Source: Streptomyces sp. NBC_01317 (GTDB lineage: Bacteria > Actinomycetota > Actinomycetes > Streptomycetales > Streptomycetaceae). Taken from it: DNA of 64,000 nt. The DNA lies in assembly GCF_035961655.1 (NCBI RefSeq), contig NZ_CP108393.1, forward strand, positions 7,463,501 to 7,527,500, given 5' to 3'. This document shows positions 30,034-43,736 of this stretch, one piece after another. The notes under the pieces are model-generated. The model was not told the origin of the DNA. It ran no database searches and was given only the letters and a program-made list of their open reading frames with translations. Positions within the stretch are counted from its first letter, which is position 1, and the number at the start of each line of letters is the position of its first letter. A program made the translations under genes and the position numbers.

Positions 30034-30109
30034 GAACAGGGGCCGGGGGTACGGGGAGGCCGCCACGGAATGTCGTGTGGCGGCCTCCCCGTACCCCCGG
30101 CCCCTGTTC
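30034..30109. terminator. Perfect 33-bp hairpin between convergent genes
   Basis: Arms 30034-30066 and 30077-30109 are perfect complements over 33 bp with a 10-nt loop. It lies 115 bp after the StrR-like gene and 29 bp from the end of hmaS on the other strand, so it can serve as a bidirectional terminator. Nothing else is seen in 29920-30137. Confidence 0.9.
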
Positions 30110-30137
30110 GTTCTTCCCTGTTCAGTTCCCCGCCGGG

Positions 30138-32787
<2,650 letters not shown>

Positions 32788-33024
32788 GGGTCGATAAAAC
32801 GTACGGCATTTCCGTCGTGTGGGGAACTCGCCGTCAAGCCCCGTCCAAGTGCGCATTCCGGCCTGTTGGACAGCATTGTGACCCCGGTGGAAATCGTGTG
32901 ATCCTGGCCGTCGAAATCAACGCGTCGAAATTCAATGTTCCGACCGTTTCCGCACGGAAAGGCGACGAAGGCAAGTGACCGGTATCAGTGCACGGAAACC
33001 GCGCAGCAAGCCGCGCATGTGGGG
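32788..33024 (+). promoter_or_regulatory. Upstream region of the dpg operon, with an inverted repeat
   Basis: 237 bp with no gene. It holds the inverted repeat GTCCAA / TTGGAC (32843-32848 and 32866-32871, 17-nt spacer); the right half is part of the GTTGGACA octamer also seen before hmaS/prephenate dehydrogenase and before the first P450. This is a candidate binding site for the StrR-like activator. The ribosome site of dpgA is weak (TGTGGGG at 33019). Confidence 0.4.
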
Positions 33025-36244
<3,220 letters not shown>

Positions 36245-36395
36245 CGGCGGGCCGCGCCCCGGCCGACTGAGCGGTCCCTGCCCGGACCGGTCGGCGAGGG
36301 GCCGGGGGCCGGTCCGGGCTCCGAAGGGACCAGGACCGTGCTCCGACGAGATCAGGGCCGGGCCTCCGGCCGACGCGCGGGGAAGGAGTACACCG

Positions 36396-37196
36396 ATGCC
36401 GATGGCGCACGTCAACGGAGTGGATCTCTGGTTCGAGGACCACGGTCGTGGTGAACCGGTGGTGATGGTGGCCGGAACGGGCGCGCCGGGCCGCGTCTGG
36501 CGCGCCCACCAGGTGCCCGCGCTGCGGAAGGCCGGCCTCCGGGTGATCACCGTCGACAACCGGGGCAGCGGGATGACCGTCGCCGGAGCCCGTCGGTTCA
36601 CCCTGGACGACCTGGTCGCGGACGTCGCGGCCCTGATCGAGCACCTGGGGGAGGGGCCCTGCCGGGTGGTCGGCCACTCGCTGGGCGGTGTCATCGTGCA
36701 GGAACTTCTGCTGGCGCGCCCCGACCTCGTCAGCCGGGCGGTTCTCATGTCGAGCTGCGGCCGCGCGGACGAACTGATCAGGGCCATGGCCGCCGCCGAC
36801 CTCGAACTCGCGCGCGGCGGCGTCAAGCTCCCGCCCGCCGTGGCCGCGTACCAGCTCGCGTTGCAGAACCTCGCCCCGCGCACGCTGAACGACGAGGCGA
36901 AGTTACGGGACTGGCTCGCCGTACTGGAGATGACCGCGCCCGACCCGGCGGCGCTCCGCCGGCAGCTCGGCCTGGAGGTGATCCCGAACCGCCTCGCGCA
37001 CTACCGGGCGATCGACCGCCCCTGCCTGGTCATCGGCTTCCGGGACGACCTGGCCGTCCGCCCGCACCTGTCACGGGAACTCGCCGAGGCGATTCCGTGC
37101 GCCCGGTACACCGAGATACCCGACTGCGGCCACTACGGCTATCTGGAGCGACCCGACACGGTGAACGAGGTGCTGACCGACTTCCTGACGGCCTGA
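36396..37196 (+). CDS. Alpha/beta hydrolase of the dpg region
   Basis: 266 residues. Nucleophile Ser95 in GHSLGG, likely acid Asp near 220 (IGFRDDL) and His in DCGHYGYLERP complete a typical triad; the cap is short and helical. AAGGAG lies seven bases before ATG 36396. It follows dpgC by 151 bp in the same direction, where dpgD would be expected, and is the last gene before a bidirectional hairpin. Some glycopeptide clusters contain an alpha/beta hydrolase (Bhp) that frees beta-hydroxytyrosine from a carrier; this protein could do a similar thioester hydrolysis, for example from the free-standing carrier at 24220, or act as an editing thioesterase. The fold is certain, the substrate is not. 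Confidence 0.85.
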   Translation: MPMAHVNGVDLWFEDHGRGEPVVMVAGTGAPGRVWRAHQVPALRKAGLRVITVDNRGSGMTVAGARRFTLDDLVADVAALIEHLGEGPCRVVGHSLGGVIVQELLLARPDLVSRAVLMSSCGRADELIRAMAAADLELARGGVKLPPAVAAYQLALQNLAPRTLNDEAKLRDWLAVLEMTAPDPAALRRQLGLEVIPNRLAHYRAIDRPCLVIGFRDDLAVRPHLSRELAEAIPCARYTEIPDCGHYGYLERPDTVNEVLTDFLTA

Positions 37197-37218
37197 ACGG
37201 CGGTAAGACCCGTACGCC

Positions 37219-37251
37219 GCCGTACGGTGCGGACCTGACGCACCGTACGGC
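37219..37251. terminator. Perfect 13-bp hairpin between convergent genes
   Basis: Arms 37219-37231 and 37239-37251 pair perfectly over 13 bp with a 7-nt loop (GACCTGA). It is between the end of the hydrolase and the end of the opposite Old Yellow Enzyme gene, and is a sensible right boundary of the NRPS cluster. Confidence 0.8.
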
Positions 37252-37284
37252 TCCCCGGGCCGGCCGGTGAGGAGGGGCGGCTGA

Positions 37285-38364
37285 TCAGTGGGCGCGCGCG
37301 TACTGCGGCGGGGTGTGCACCGTGCCGCCCAGTTCGCGGGCCGCGCGGCGGGCCCAGTACGGGTCGCGCAGCAGCTCCCTGCCGAGCAGCACCGCGTCCG
37401 CCTCGCCGTTGGCGACGATCTTCTCCGCCTGCTCCGGCTCGGTGATCAGGCCGACGGCCGTCACGGGCATCCGGGTCTCGGCCCTGACGCGGGCCGCGAA
37501 CGGCACCTGGTAGCCGGGGCCGACCGTGATCCGGGCGTGCGCCGCGTTGCCCCCGCTGGACACGTCGAGCAGGTCCACGCCGTGCGCCAGCAGGTCGTCC
37601 GCCAGCCGTACCGTCTCGTCCACGGTCCAGCCGTCCTCGTCGAGCCAGTCGGTAGCCGAGATGCGGAAGAACACGGGCAGATCCTCGGGCCACTCCGCCC
37701 GGATCGCGTCCACGACCTCCAGGGCGAACCGCGTGCGGTTCTCGTACGAACCCCCGTAGGAATCCGTGCGCTTGTTGCTGTGCGGGGAGAGGAACTGGCC
37801 GACCAGGTAGCCGTGCGCGCCGTGCACCTCCACGACCTGGAACCCGGCCTCGCGGGCCCGCCGGGCCGCCGCCCCGAACTGCTCCACGATCTCCTGGATC
37901 TGCTCCACCGTCAGCTCGGCCGGCACCGGATACCCGTCCGTGAAGGGCAAGGGGCTCGGCGCGAGGACCTCCCAGCCGTTGGAGTCGGGGGCGACCGGGC
38001 CGCCGCCCTTCCAGGGCCGGTCCGTCGATGCTTTCCGCCCGGCGTGGGCGAGCTGGATGCCCGGGACCGTCCCCTGCGAGGCGAGGAAGCGGGTGATCCG
38101 GCGGAACGCCTCGACCTGCGTGTCGTTCCAGATGCCGACGTCGGCGGGGCTGATCCGGCCCTCCGGGCTGACGGCCGTGGCCTCGACGAGGATCAGCCCC
38201 GTACCGCCGATGGCCCGGGAGGCGAGGTGAGCGAAGTGCCAGTCACGGGGCACGCCCGCGTCCGGGCCCGTCTCCTCGGCGGAGTACTGGCACATGGGTG
38301 CCATCCACACGCGGTTGGGGATGGTCAGCGACCGCAGGGTGTACGGCTCGAACAGTGCGCTCAC
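37285..38364 (-). CDS. NADH:flavin oxidoreductase, Old Yellow Enzyme family (YqjM-like)
   Basis: 359 residues. FMN-dependent ene-reductase with the YqjM-type start (LFEPYTLRSLTIPNRVWMAPMCQYSAEE, written here in part as MAPMCQYSA, where the Cys tunes the flavin), the HAGRKAS motif, the substrate-anchoring pair in EVHGAHGYLVGQFLSP, and phosphate-binding VGLITEPEQAE and VLLGRELLRDPYW. GTG 38364 is preceded by GGAG. It is divergent from an ArsR-like gene and the gap holds two palindromes, so it is probably repressed by that regulator and induced by an electrophile or related signal. It lies beyond the cluster terminator and is read as chromosomal, not biosynthetic. Confidence 0.95.
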   Translation of the reverse strand: MSALFEPYTLRSLTIPNRVWMAPMCQYSAEETGPDAGVPRDWHFAHLASRAIGGTGLILVEATAVSPEGRISPADVGIWNDTQVEAFRRITRFLASQGTVPGIQLAHAGRKASTDRPWKGGGPVAPDSNGWEVLAPSPLPFTDGYPVPAELTVEQIQEIVEQFGAAARRAREAGFQVVEVHGAHGYLVGQFLSPHSNKRTDSYGGSYENRTRFALEVVDAIRAEWPEDLPVFFRISATDWLDEDGWTVDETVRLADDLLAHGVDLLDVSSGGNAAHARITVGPGYQVPFAARVRAETRMPVTAVGLITEPEQAEKIVANGEADAVLLGRELLRDPYWARRAARELGGTVHTPPQYARAH

Positions 38365-38404
38365 GGGGGACTCCAGTCGGACGTGACGGGCGGCGGGATG
38401 GCGC

Positions 38405-38457
38405 TACTACGATACGCATCGTAGTAAGGCGAATGTCAAACTACGAGAATCCTCGTA
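38405..38457. promoter_or_regulatory. Two palindromic operators between OYE and ArsR-like genes
   Basis: Site 1: TACTACGAT / ATCGTAGTA, 9-bp perfect arms at 38405-38413 and 38418-38426 with a 4-nt spacer. Site 2: TACGAG / CTCGTA at 38442-38447 and 38452-38457, also with a 4-nt spacer and the same TACGA core. Site 1 is about 40 bp before the leftward gene and site 2 about 30 bp before the rightward gene, so one regulator could control both. Confidence 0.8.
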
Positions 38458-38488
38458 CAATGGGATTCCCGACGAAGTGGAGCCGCAG

Positions 38489-38839
38489 ATGAGTGCCGCG
38501 AGCAGCACGCGCGAACTGGTTCATCCCCTGCGCGCGGAGATCCGTCTCGAGGGCGTTCTGCATGCGTTGTCCGATCCGCTGCGGCTGAGCATCGTCAGGG
38601 ATCTGGCGTGTGCGGAGGGGGAGTTGACCTGCTCGCAGATCCCGCTGCCGATCACCAAGTCGACGACGACGTATCACTTCCGGGTGCTGCGGGAGAGTGG
38701 GGTGATCCACCAGATCTATCGGGGCACGGCGAAGATGAACGGGCTTCGGCGGCGGGATCTGGACGTGCTGTTCCCTGGCCTGCTGGACAGTGTCCTGGGC
38801 GCGGCGGCTGCCCAGGCGGTGCGGCTTGGTGGGGCGTGA
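38489..38839 (+). CDS. ArsR-like winged-helix transcriptional regulator
   Basis: 116 residues. Winged HTH: LEGVLHALSDPLRLSIVRDLA (helix 1-2), then the recognition helix KSTTTYHFRVLRESGVI and the wing QIYRGTAKMNGLRRRDLD. No Cys pair or His cluster of the metal-sensing ArsR proteins is visible apart from single Cys residues in LACAEGELTCSQ, so a metal signal is not supported. ATG 38489 follows AAGTGGAG by six bases; an in-frame GTG lies at 38477. It is divergent from the OYE gene and flanked by two palindromes with TACGA cores, which are its likely operators. Confidence 0.92.
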   Translation: MSAASSTRELVHPLRAEIRLEGVLHALSDPLRLSIVRDLACAEGELTCSQIPLPITKSTTTYHFRVLRESGVIHQIYRGTAKMNGLRRRDLDVLFPGLLDSVLGAAAAQAVRLGGA

Positions 38840-38999
38840 GTGTGTTGCCTCTGCCGGTGTTCGTTGCGCTTCCTGCTTGTCCTCGCGCCGGACGGGCGTC
38901 TGCGCCCCGGTGGTGGGCGCGGGTTACTGATGTCCTCAATCGCCGGACGGGCTTGGGTTTGTCGTGGTGGCGGGGGGTGGGGCCTGCGGAGGTACGTAT

Positions 39000-39088
39000 G
39001 TCCGGACTGCATGTTTTACGGCGCGTTCGGGGGACCCCGGACATTCACGTTCGCCATGCGCCACAAAACACGCTTTACGTCCGGACAC
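39000..39088 (+). repeat. Palindromic element, copy 1
   Basis: About 89 bp bounded by GTCCGGAC at each end, foldable into a long imperfect hairpin: the TGTTTTACGGCGCG side pairs with the CGCCACAAAACACG side. An inverted, roughly 80% similar copy lies at 39297-39387. Confidence 0.75.
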
Positions 39089-39283
39089 ACGCACCTCCTC
39101 CGACCCCACCCCCCTCACGCCGAGGGTGAGCTGAACGACCCCCCGCTGCGGGGTGGGTCAGTTTCCGCCGGTGGGCGGTGTCGCTTACTGATGTCCTCAA
39201 TCGCCGGACGGGCTGGATGGTGCCCCCGGTGCCCTCCAACGCCGGACGGGCCGGGTTGTTTTGGCGCGGGCGTGGAAGGGGGA

Positions 39284-39399
39284 CGGGCAGGGGTCGTGTC
39301 CGGAACGTAGAGCGTGTTTTGTGTCGCGTGGCTACCGTGAATGTCCGAAGTCCCCGAACGCGACGTAAAACATGCAGTGCAGGACACGACCCCTGCCCG
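39284..39399 (-). repeat. Palindromic element, copy 2, with perfect 18-bp outer arms
   Basis: The outer arms 39284-39301 and 39382-39399 are perfect 18-bp inverted repeats; the interior (GTGTTTTGTGTCGCGT against ACGCGACGTAAAACAT) continues the stem imperfectly. It is the reverse orientation of copy 1. Confidence 0.8.
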
Positions 39400-39647
39400 G
39401 CCCCCGGCAACAACCCGCACCCAGCCCACCGGGCCGCAGCGGGCACAACCAAGCCCGTCCGGCGATTGAGGACAATCAGTAAGCCGCACCCGCCCGCACC
39501 GGGCAGACGCCACAAACAAAGCCCGTCCGGCGATTGAGGACAAGCAGGAAGCGCAACGAACAGCGCGCGGAGCGATGCGCCGACAGGGTGCCGTCACCCC
39601 ACCCCCGTGCGTGCCGTGGCAATAAGGACGGATTGCCTGATTAAGTT

Positions 39648-40376
39648 GTGAACGTGTCGGAACGCAGATGGATGTCCGCCCAGGAACCCGATGAATCCGA
39701 ACCGAACGACCCCGAGACGGCCGCATGGCCCGTCTGGGAGGTGCAGGGATACGGCACCGTCACCACGGCCGGAGACCCCCTGGCGGGCCCGGCGCGGCGG
39801 GAGATCCGGCCGCCGTGGGTGGACATCCGGCTTACCTTCGCCGACGGCGCCCGGATCGACGTACTGGCCGTGGTGCACGAAGGGCGCATCGCCATCGAGG
39901 ACGCGCAGGCCGACCCCCCACTGGCCCTGGAAGGGTTCGCGGCACTCGCGGGGGTGATCGAGGCGCCGTTGCAGGACGCGTGCAAGGTGGTGGTGGGGCA
40001 GGAGGGCACCCCGGTGCCCGAGCCTTCGCCGGCCCCCGAGCCGGCCGCCGCCGAGCCGGCCGCCCCGGAGCCGCCCGTACCCGACGTGCCGGACCCCCCG
40101 GCGGGAGGTGAAACGGAACCCGGGCCCGAGCCCGCGGAGGGCGGCGCCGCATCGAGCCCTCAGCTCGGCGGACGCCACCGCGCCGACCCTGCCACCTCCC
40201 GCCGCGCCCCCGGCCGCCGCACCGTCGCAGACATCTACCGCGCGGCCCAGCGCGACGGCCTGGACCCGGTGCTCGCCGTCATGTCCGCCACCGGATTCAG
40301 CCGGCGCAAGTCACTCAGGCTGATCGCGGGCGCCCGCGACGAGGGACACCTGTCACCCCGTCACCACCGCCGCTGA
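39648..40376 (+). CDS. DUF6214-like hypothetical protein
   Basis: About 242 residues from GTG 39648; GTG 39654 and ATG 39672 are also in frame and the ribosome site does not decide. An N-terminal domain (WPVWEVQGYGTVTTAGDPL, WVDIRLTFADGARIDVLAVV, PLALEGFAALAGVIEAPLQDAC) matches the DUF6214 proteins that are widespread in Streptomyces. It is followed by a Pro/Glu/Ala-rich linker of ~60 residues and a basic C-terminal region (ADIYRAAQRDGLDPVLAVMSATG, SRRKSLRLIAGARDEGHLSPRHHRR) that could bind nucleic acid. Function unknown. No operon partner: the next gene converges from the other side. Confidence 0.8.
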   Translation: MNVSERRWMSAQEPDESEPNDPETAAWPVWEVQGYGTVTTAGDPLAGPARREIRPPWVDIRLTFADGARIDVLAVVHEGRIAIEDAQADPPLALEGFAALAGVIEAPLQDACKVVVGQEGTPVPEPSPAPEPAAAEPAAPEPPVPDVPDPPAGGETEPGPEPAEGGAASSPQLGGRHRADPATSRRAPGRRTVADIYRAAQRDGLDPVLAVMSATGFSRRKSLRLIAGARDEGHLSPRHHRR

Positions 40377-40465
40377 CCGGCAGGAGCAGGGCGGGACCAC
40401 ACCAGAACAGGGCAGGGCGCGCGACAGGACCACGGCAGGACGCCGCCGAACACCCCCCGGGCCCC

Positions 40466-41134
40466 TCAGAGCGCCCGCATCCGCGCCATCTCCGACGTCT
40501 GCTGCGCGATGACATCGCCGGCCATCTCCTCGACCAGCACGTTGTTGCCCGACGACAACGCCTCCGTCGCCATCGTGATCGCCCCCTGGTGGTGCGTGAT
40601 CATCAGCGTCAGGAAAAGCTCGTCGAACGCCTTGCCCTTCGACGCGCGCAGCTGGTCCAGCTGCGCCTCGGTCGCCATGCCCGGCATCGGGCCATGGTCA
40701 TGTCCTGACGTCTTCTTTACCCCACCGTTGATTTCCAGCCATCCGGCCATCGCGTCGATCTCGGGCTTCTGGGCCGAGGCGATGCGTTCGGCCAGCCGCT
40801 TCACGGAGGTCGAAGCCGCTCTCTTCGGGACAAGTTCGGTCATCTTCAGCGCCTGCGTGTGATGCACGATCATCATCTGCGCGTAGGTGAAATCAGCCGA
40901 GTTGGGGCTGTCGTCCGGTGCGGCCTTGAGCGCCTCCTCGGGCGACAGGGTCTTCGCCGGTTCGCCCGGCTTTCCCGGTGCCACCACCTCAAGTCCCTTG
41001 TCTGCTTTGAACTTTGACGCGCCAGAAGCACTGTCGTCGCCCGAGTCGCAGGCTCCCAGGGCGAGTACGGCGACGGCGACGGCCGTCGCGACGGCGGCCA
41101 CGCGGGAACGCGGGTTCCTGCGGCGGATCAACAC
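40466..41134 (-). CDS. DUF305 lipoprotein
   Basis: 222 residues from a GTG that lies five bases after AGGAGG. A signal peptide ends in a lipobox LGAC, so the protein is anchored outside the membrane. The DUF305 ferritin-like helical bundle follows, with paired-His motifs QMMIVHHTQALKM and TLMITHHQGAITMA and the Met/His loop GHDHGPMPGMA between them; these suggest binding of copper or another metal. It is divergent from the LVIVD-type secreted gene across a 198-bp gap, a pairing common in Streptomyces, which suggests they act together. The exact role is not known. Confidence 0.9.
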   Translation of the reverse strand: MLIRRRNPRSRVAAVATAVAVAVLALGACDSGDDSASGASKFKADKGLEVVAPGKPGEPAKTLSPEEALKAAPDDSPNSADFTYAQMMIVHHTQALKMTELVPKRAASTSVKRLAERIASAQKPEIDAMAGWLEINGGVKKTSGHDHGPMPGMATEAQLDQLRASKGKAFDELFLTLMITHHQGAITMATEALSSGNNVLVEEMAGDVIAQQTSEMARMRAL

Positions 41135-41332
41135 AGCTACCTCCTGCGGCACATGATCTCGAAGAGACGAAGAAGAGACTAGAAGAGACTCCGTACTAAC
41201 ACGCTTCCGCAACCAAGTGATCAAAAACTTTCATTACGTCTCTGTTGCCATCTGTTGAGATGTACATGGGAGGGACGATACTGCCGTGGTCTGTAAGCCG
41301 TTCAACTCTGAACGGATGAAAGGGAGGACGCA

Positions 41333-42847
41333 GTGACCTCGTTGCACACCACCCGCGTGCGGCGGAGACGTCTGGGCGTGGCGGCAGCCGCAGCCGGGCT
41401 TTTCGCCACCCTGCTCGTAGCAGGGCCCGCGGTCGCCACACCCGACCCAGGTGACACATCCGCTCCGGCGAAGATCTCGGCCGCCGCCGTCGCCGACGCG
41501 ACTGCCGCGATCAAGAGCGGTGAGATACCCGGCGTGGACGAGATCGTCCACAGCAGCAACATCAAGCACCTGAGCAACACCCCCAAGGACGCGCTCGCCG
41601 GGACCAACTCGGACCTCGCGTTCCAGGGCAAGTACGCCTTCGCGGGCAACTACGACGGCTTCCGGATCTTCGACCTCAGCAACCCGAAGGCCCCCAAGAC
41701 CGTCGCGCAGGTCCTCTGCCCCGGTTCCCAGAACGACATCACCGTCTCCGGGGATCTCCTCTTCCTGTCGACCGACTCCTCACGCAGTGACAACTCCTGC
41801 TCCAGCGTGACGCAGCCGGCCTCGGAGAAGTCCTCCTGGGAGGGCATGAAGATCTTCGACATCAGCGACAAGCGGAACCCGAAGTACGTCGCCGCTGTCG
41901 AGACCGCGTGCGGCTCGCACACCCACACGCTGGTGCCCGAGCGCAAGGACGTGTACATCTACGTCTCCTCGTACTCGCCCAGCGCCAGCTTCCCGGACTG
42001 CCAGCCGCCGCACGACGGCATCACCGTCATCAAGGTGCCGCGCAAGGCCCCCGAGAAGTCGTCGATCGTGAACTTCCCGCTGCTCTTCCCGGACGGCGGC
42101 AACCCGGGCGGGACCACCAACCCGGGCGTCTCCACGACCTCCGGCTGCCACGACATCACCGTGCTGCCCTCCAAGGACCTGGCCGCCGGCGCCTGCATGG
42201 GTGACGGCATCCTCCTCGACATCAAGAACCCGGCGCGGCCCAAGGTCATCGACCGCGTCCAGGACAACGTCAACTTCGCGTTCTGGCACTCGGCCACCTT
42301 CAACCAGGACGCCGACAAGGTCGTCTTCACCGACGAGCTGGGCGGCGGCGGCGCCGCCACCTGCAACGAGGCGATCGGCCCGAACAAGGGCGCCGACGGC
42401 ATCTACGACATCGTGGGCCGCGGCGACCACCGCAAGCTGGTCTTCCGCAGCTACTACAAGATCCCCCGCTACCAGGCGAGCACCGAGAACTGCGTCGCCC
42501 ACAACGGCTCGATCATCCCGGTCAAGGGCCGCGACATCATGGTCCAGGCGTGGTACCAGGGCGGCATATCCGTCTGGGACTTCACCAACTCGTCGCGTCC
42601 CACCGAGATCGGCTACTTCGAGCGCGGTCCCCTCTCCGCCACCACCAACGCGACCGGCGGTTCCTGGTCCGCGTACTACTACAACGGCTACATCTACTCC
42701 AACGACATCGCCAAGGGCTTCGACGTACTGAAGCTCGACGACCGCAGGACGGACCCCGCGAAGCGCGTGCGCCTCGACGAGCTCAACGTCCAGACGCAGC
42801 CCGACTACTTCGACCGCGACGACCACCACGACCACCACGACGACTGA
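41333..42847 (+). CDS. Secreted LVIVD/beta-propeller-like protein with His-Asp tail
   Basis: 504 residues from a GTG behind GGGAGG. A basic n-region with RRRR and a hydrophobic stretch to AVATPDP form an export signal. The mature part has LVIVD-type repeats (GFRIFDLSNPKAPKTVAQV, GMKIFDISDKRNPKYVAAV, ILLDIKNPARPKVIDRV, ISVWDFTNSSRPTEIGYF), typical of a seven-bladed propeller. Several Cys and HSATFNQDADKVVFTDE-like segments suggest disulfides and metal sites, and the C-terminus ends in an Asp/His string (DDHHDHHDD) that would bind divalent metal. It is divergent from the DUF305 gene and ends facing a hairpin. No enzyme activity can be assigned. Confidence 0.9.
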   Translation: MTSLHTTRVRRRRLGVAAAAAGLFATLLVAGPAVATPDPGDTSAPAKISAAAVADATAAIKSGEIPGVDEIVHSSNIKHLSNTPKDALAGTNSDLAFQGKYAFAGNYDGFRIFDLSNPKAPKTVAQVLCPGSQNDITVSGDLLFLSTDSSRSDNSCSSVTQPASEKSSWEGMKIFDISDKRNPKYVAAVETACGSHTHTLVPERKDVYIYVSSYSPSASFPDCQPPHDGITVIKVPRKAPEKSSIVNFPLLFPDGGNPGGTTNPGVSTTSGCHDITVLPSKDLAAGACMGDGILLDIKNPARPKVIDRVQDNVNFAFWHSATFNQDADKVVFTDELGGGGAATCNEAIGPNKGADGIYDIVGRGDHRKLVFRSYYKIPRYQASTENCVAHNGSIIPVKGRDIMVQAWYQGGISVWDFTNSSRPTEIGYFERGPLSATTNATGGSWSAYYYNGYIYSNDIAKGFDVLKLDDRRTDPAKRVRLDELNVQTQPDYFDRDDHHDHHDD

Positions 42848-42877
42848 GGTCGCCGCGGGGTGATGCCCCGATCCGTT

Positions 42878-42903
42878 CCGCCGGGCGGTCAGCCGCCCGG
42901 CGG
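42878..42903. terminator. 11-bp hairpin between convergent genes
   Basis: Perfect arms 42878-42888 and 42893-42903 with a 4-nt loop; it overlaps the stop codon of the TetR gene and lies 30 bp past the LVIVD gene stop. Confidence 0.75.
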
Positions 42904-43485
42904 GACGCCGAGCTCCCACGCCAGCCCGTAGCGCGTGAACAGCTCGTCGCGCAGCCGCTGCCGGGGCATCGGAGCCCCCGGTATCAGGACGGCGAAGACC
43001 GCGCCCATCAGCAGGGCGCGCAACAGCGGATAGTCGCTGTCCACGTCCGGTGAGCCGTACCGCACCACCGTCTCGCGCAGCAGCTGCGCGAGACGCTGCT
43101 GTTCCGGGCACTGTACGAAGCCCTCGGCCTGGAGAATTCCGGCCATGTGAGCCCGCATCAGGACAGGGCTGTCGACGGCCAGTCCGAGGATCGCGTCGAT
43201 CGCGCGCGCCAGCAGCTCGGGGCCGTCGTCCGTACGCGGCTCGCGCTCCAGCCCCGCCTCCAGCGTGCGGTGCATCAGCCGGTGGACCGCGGACTGGAAG
43301 AGCTGGCGCTTGCTGGGGAAGTAGTACGACACCAGACCCCGCGCGGTACCGGCCCGGTCGGCGATGTCGGCGATCTTCGTGGCCTCGTAACCGCGCTCGG
43401 CGACCAATTCCACCGTGGCTTGCAGCAGTCGATCCCGGGATCGCCGACGCAGCTCTTCATTGACCGATGCGCTCCGCGGGGACAT
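42889..43485 (-). CDS. TetR-family transcriptional regulator
   Basis: 198 residues. The N-terminal DNA-binding domain is clear: RDRLLQATVELVAERGYEATKIADIADRAGTARGLVSYYFPSKRQLFQ with the HTH at ~30-50. The C-terminal domain (~60-198) is helical and lacks recognisable ligand residues. ATG 43485 is preceded by AGGAG at a good distance. An imperfect palindrome 18-34 bp upstream is a likely autoregulatory operator. No obvious target gene is divergent from it; the nearest upstream gene is the HAD hydrolase in the same direction 250 bp away. Confidence 0.93.
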   Translation of the reverse strand: MSPRSASVNEELRRRSRDRLLQATVELVAERGYEATKIADIADRAGTARGLVSYYFPSKRQLFQSAVHRLMHRTLEAGLEREPRTDDGPELLARAIDAILGLAVDSPVLMRAHMAGILQAEGFVQCPEQQRLAQLLRETVVRYGSPDVDSDYPLLRALLMGAVFAVLIPGAPMPRQRLRDELFTRYGLAWELGVPPGG

Positions 43486-43502
43486 GCTGGACTCCTGCGT
43501 TG

Positions 43503-43519
43503 ACTGGCTTTCAACCAGT
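43503..43519. promoter_or_regulatory. Candidate TetR operator
   Basis: 17-bp imperfect palindrome with ACTGG / CCAGT ends and 6 of 8 matching pairs, next to a TATACT hexamer (43519-43524) that could be the -10 element of the TetR gene. Confidence 0.5.
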
Positions 43520-43569
43520 ATACTCAGAGCGTCCTGCCACAGGCCTCTTTGTGCCTGGTCAGCGGGGCT

Positions 43570-43619
43570 GCCGCCTGCCTTGGGCGACGCGGGGGATCGC
43601 CCGAGGCAGACGGCTTTTT
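43570..43619 (+). terminator. Stem-loop with T-run, no obvious upstream + strand gene
   Basis: An 18-bp stem with two mismatches (43570-43587 with 43597-43614) is followed on the + strand by TTTTT at 43615-43619, the form of an intrinsic terminator. No rightward gene precedes it. It lies between two leftward genes and could also act in the other direction without a T-run. Confidence 0.5.
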
Positions 43620-43736
43620 CTGTACGTGCTGCCATGTCCGGCCCGTCCGCGCGGACATATGCACTCTGCACGTGTGGACGGATCCGGCCTGTACGGGTGA
43701 ACGGGTCCGGCAGGCGTAAGCGGGTCCTCGGCGCCT

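Larger units (their letters stand above)
38840..39647. repeat. Repeat-rich intergenic region (about 800 bp)
   Basis: No credible gene. A ~25-bp element with core CCTCAATCGCCGGACGGGC occurs forward at 38924-38953 and 39185-39214, with a variant at 39233-39251, and inverted at 39452-39482 and 39520-39542. Between them lie two long imperfect hairpins in opposite orientation (listed separately). The arrangement makes the whole region one large inverted repeat. Such elements recur near gene ends in Streptomyces genomes; they probably end transcription but may also be mobile remnants. Confidence 0.85.
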
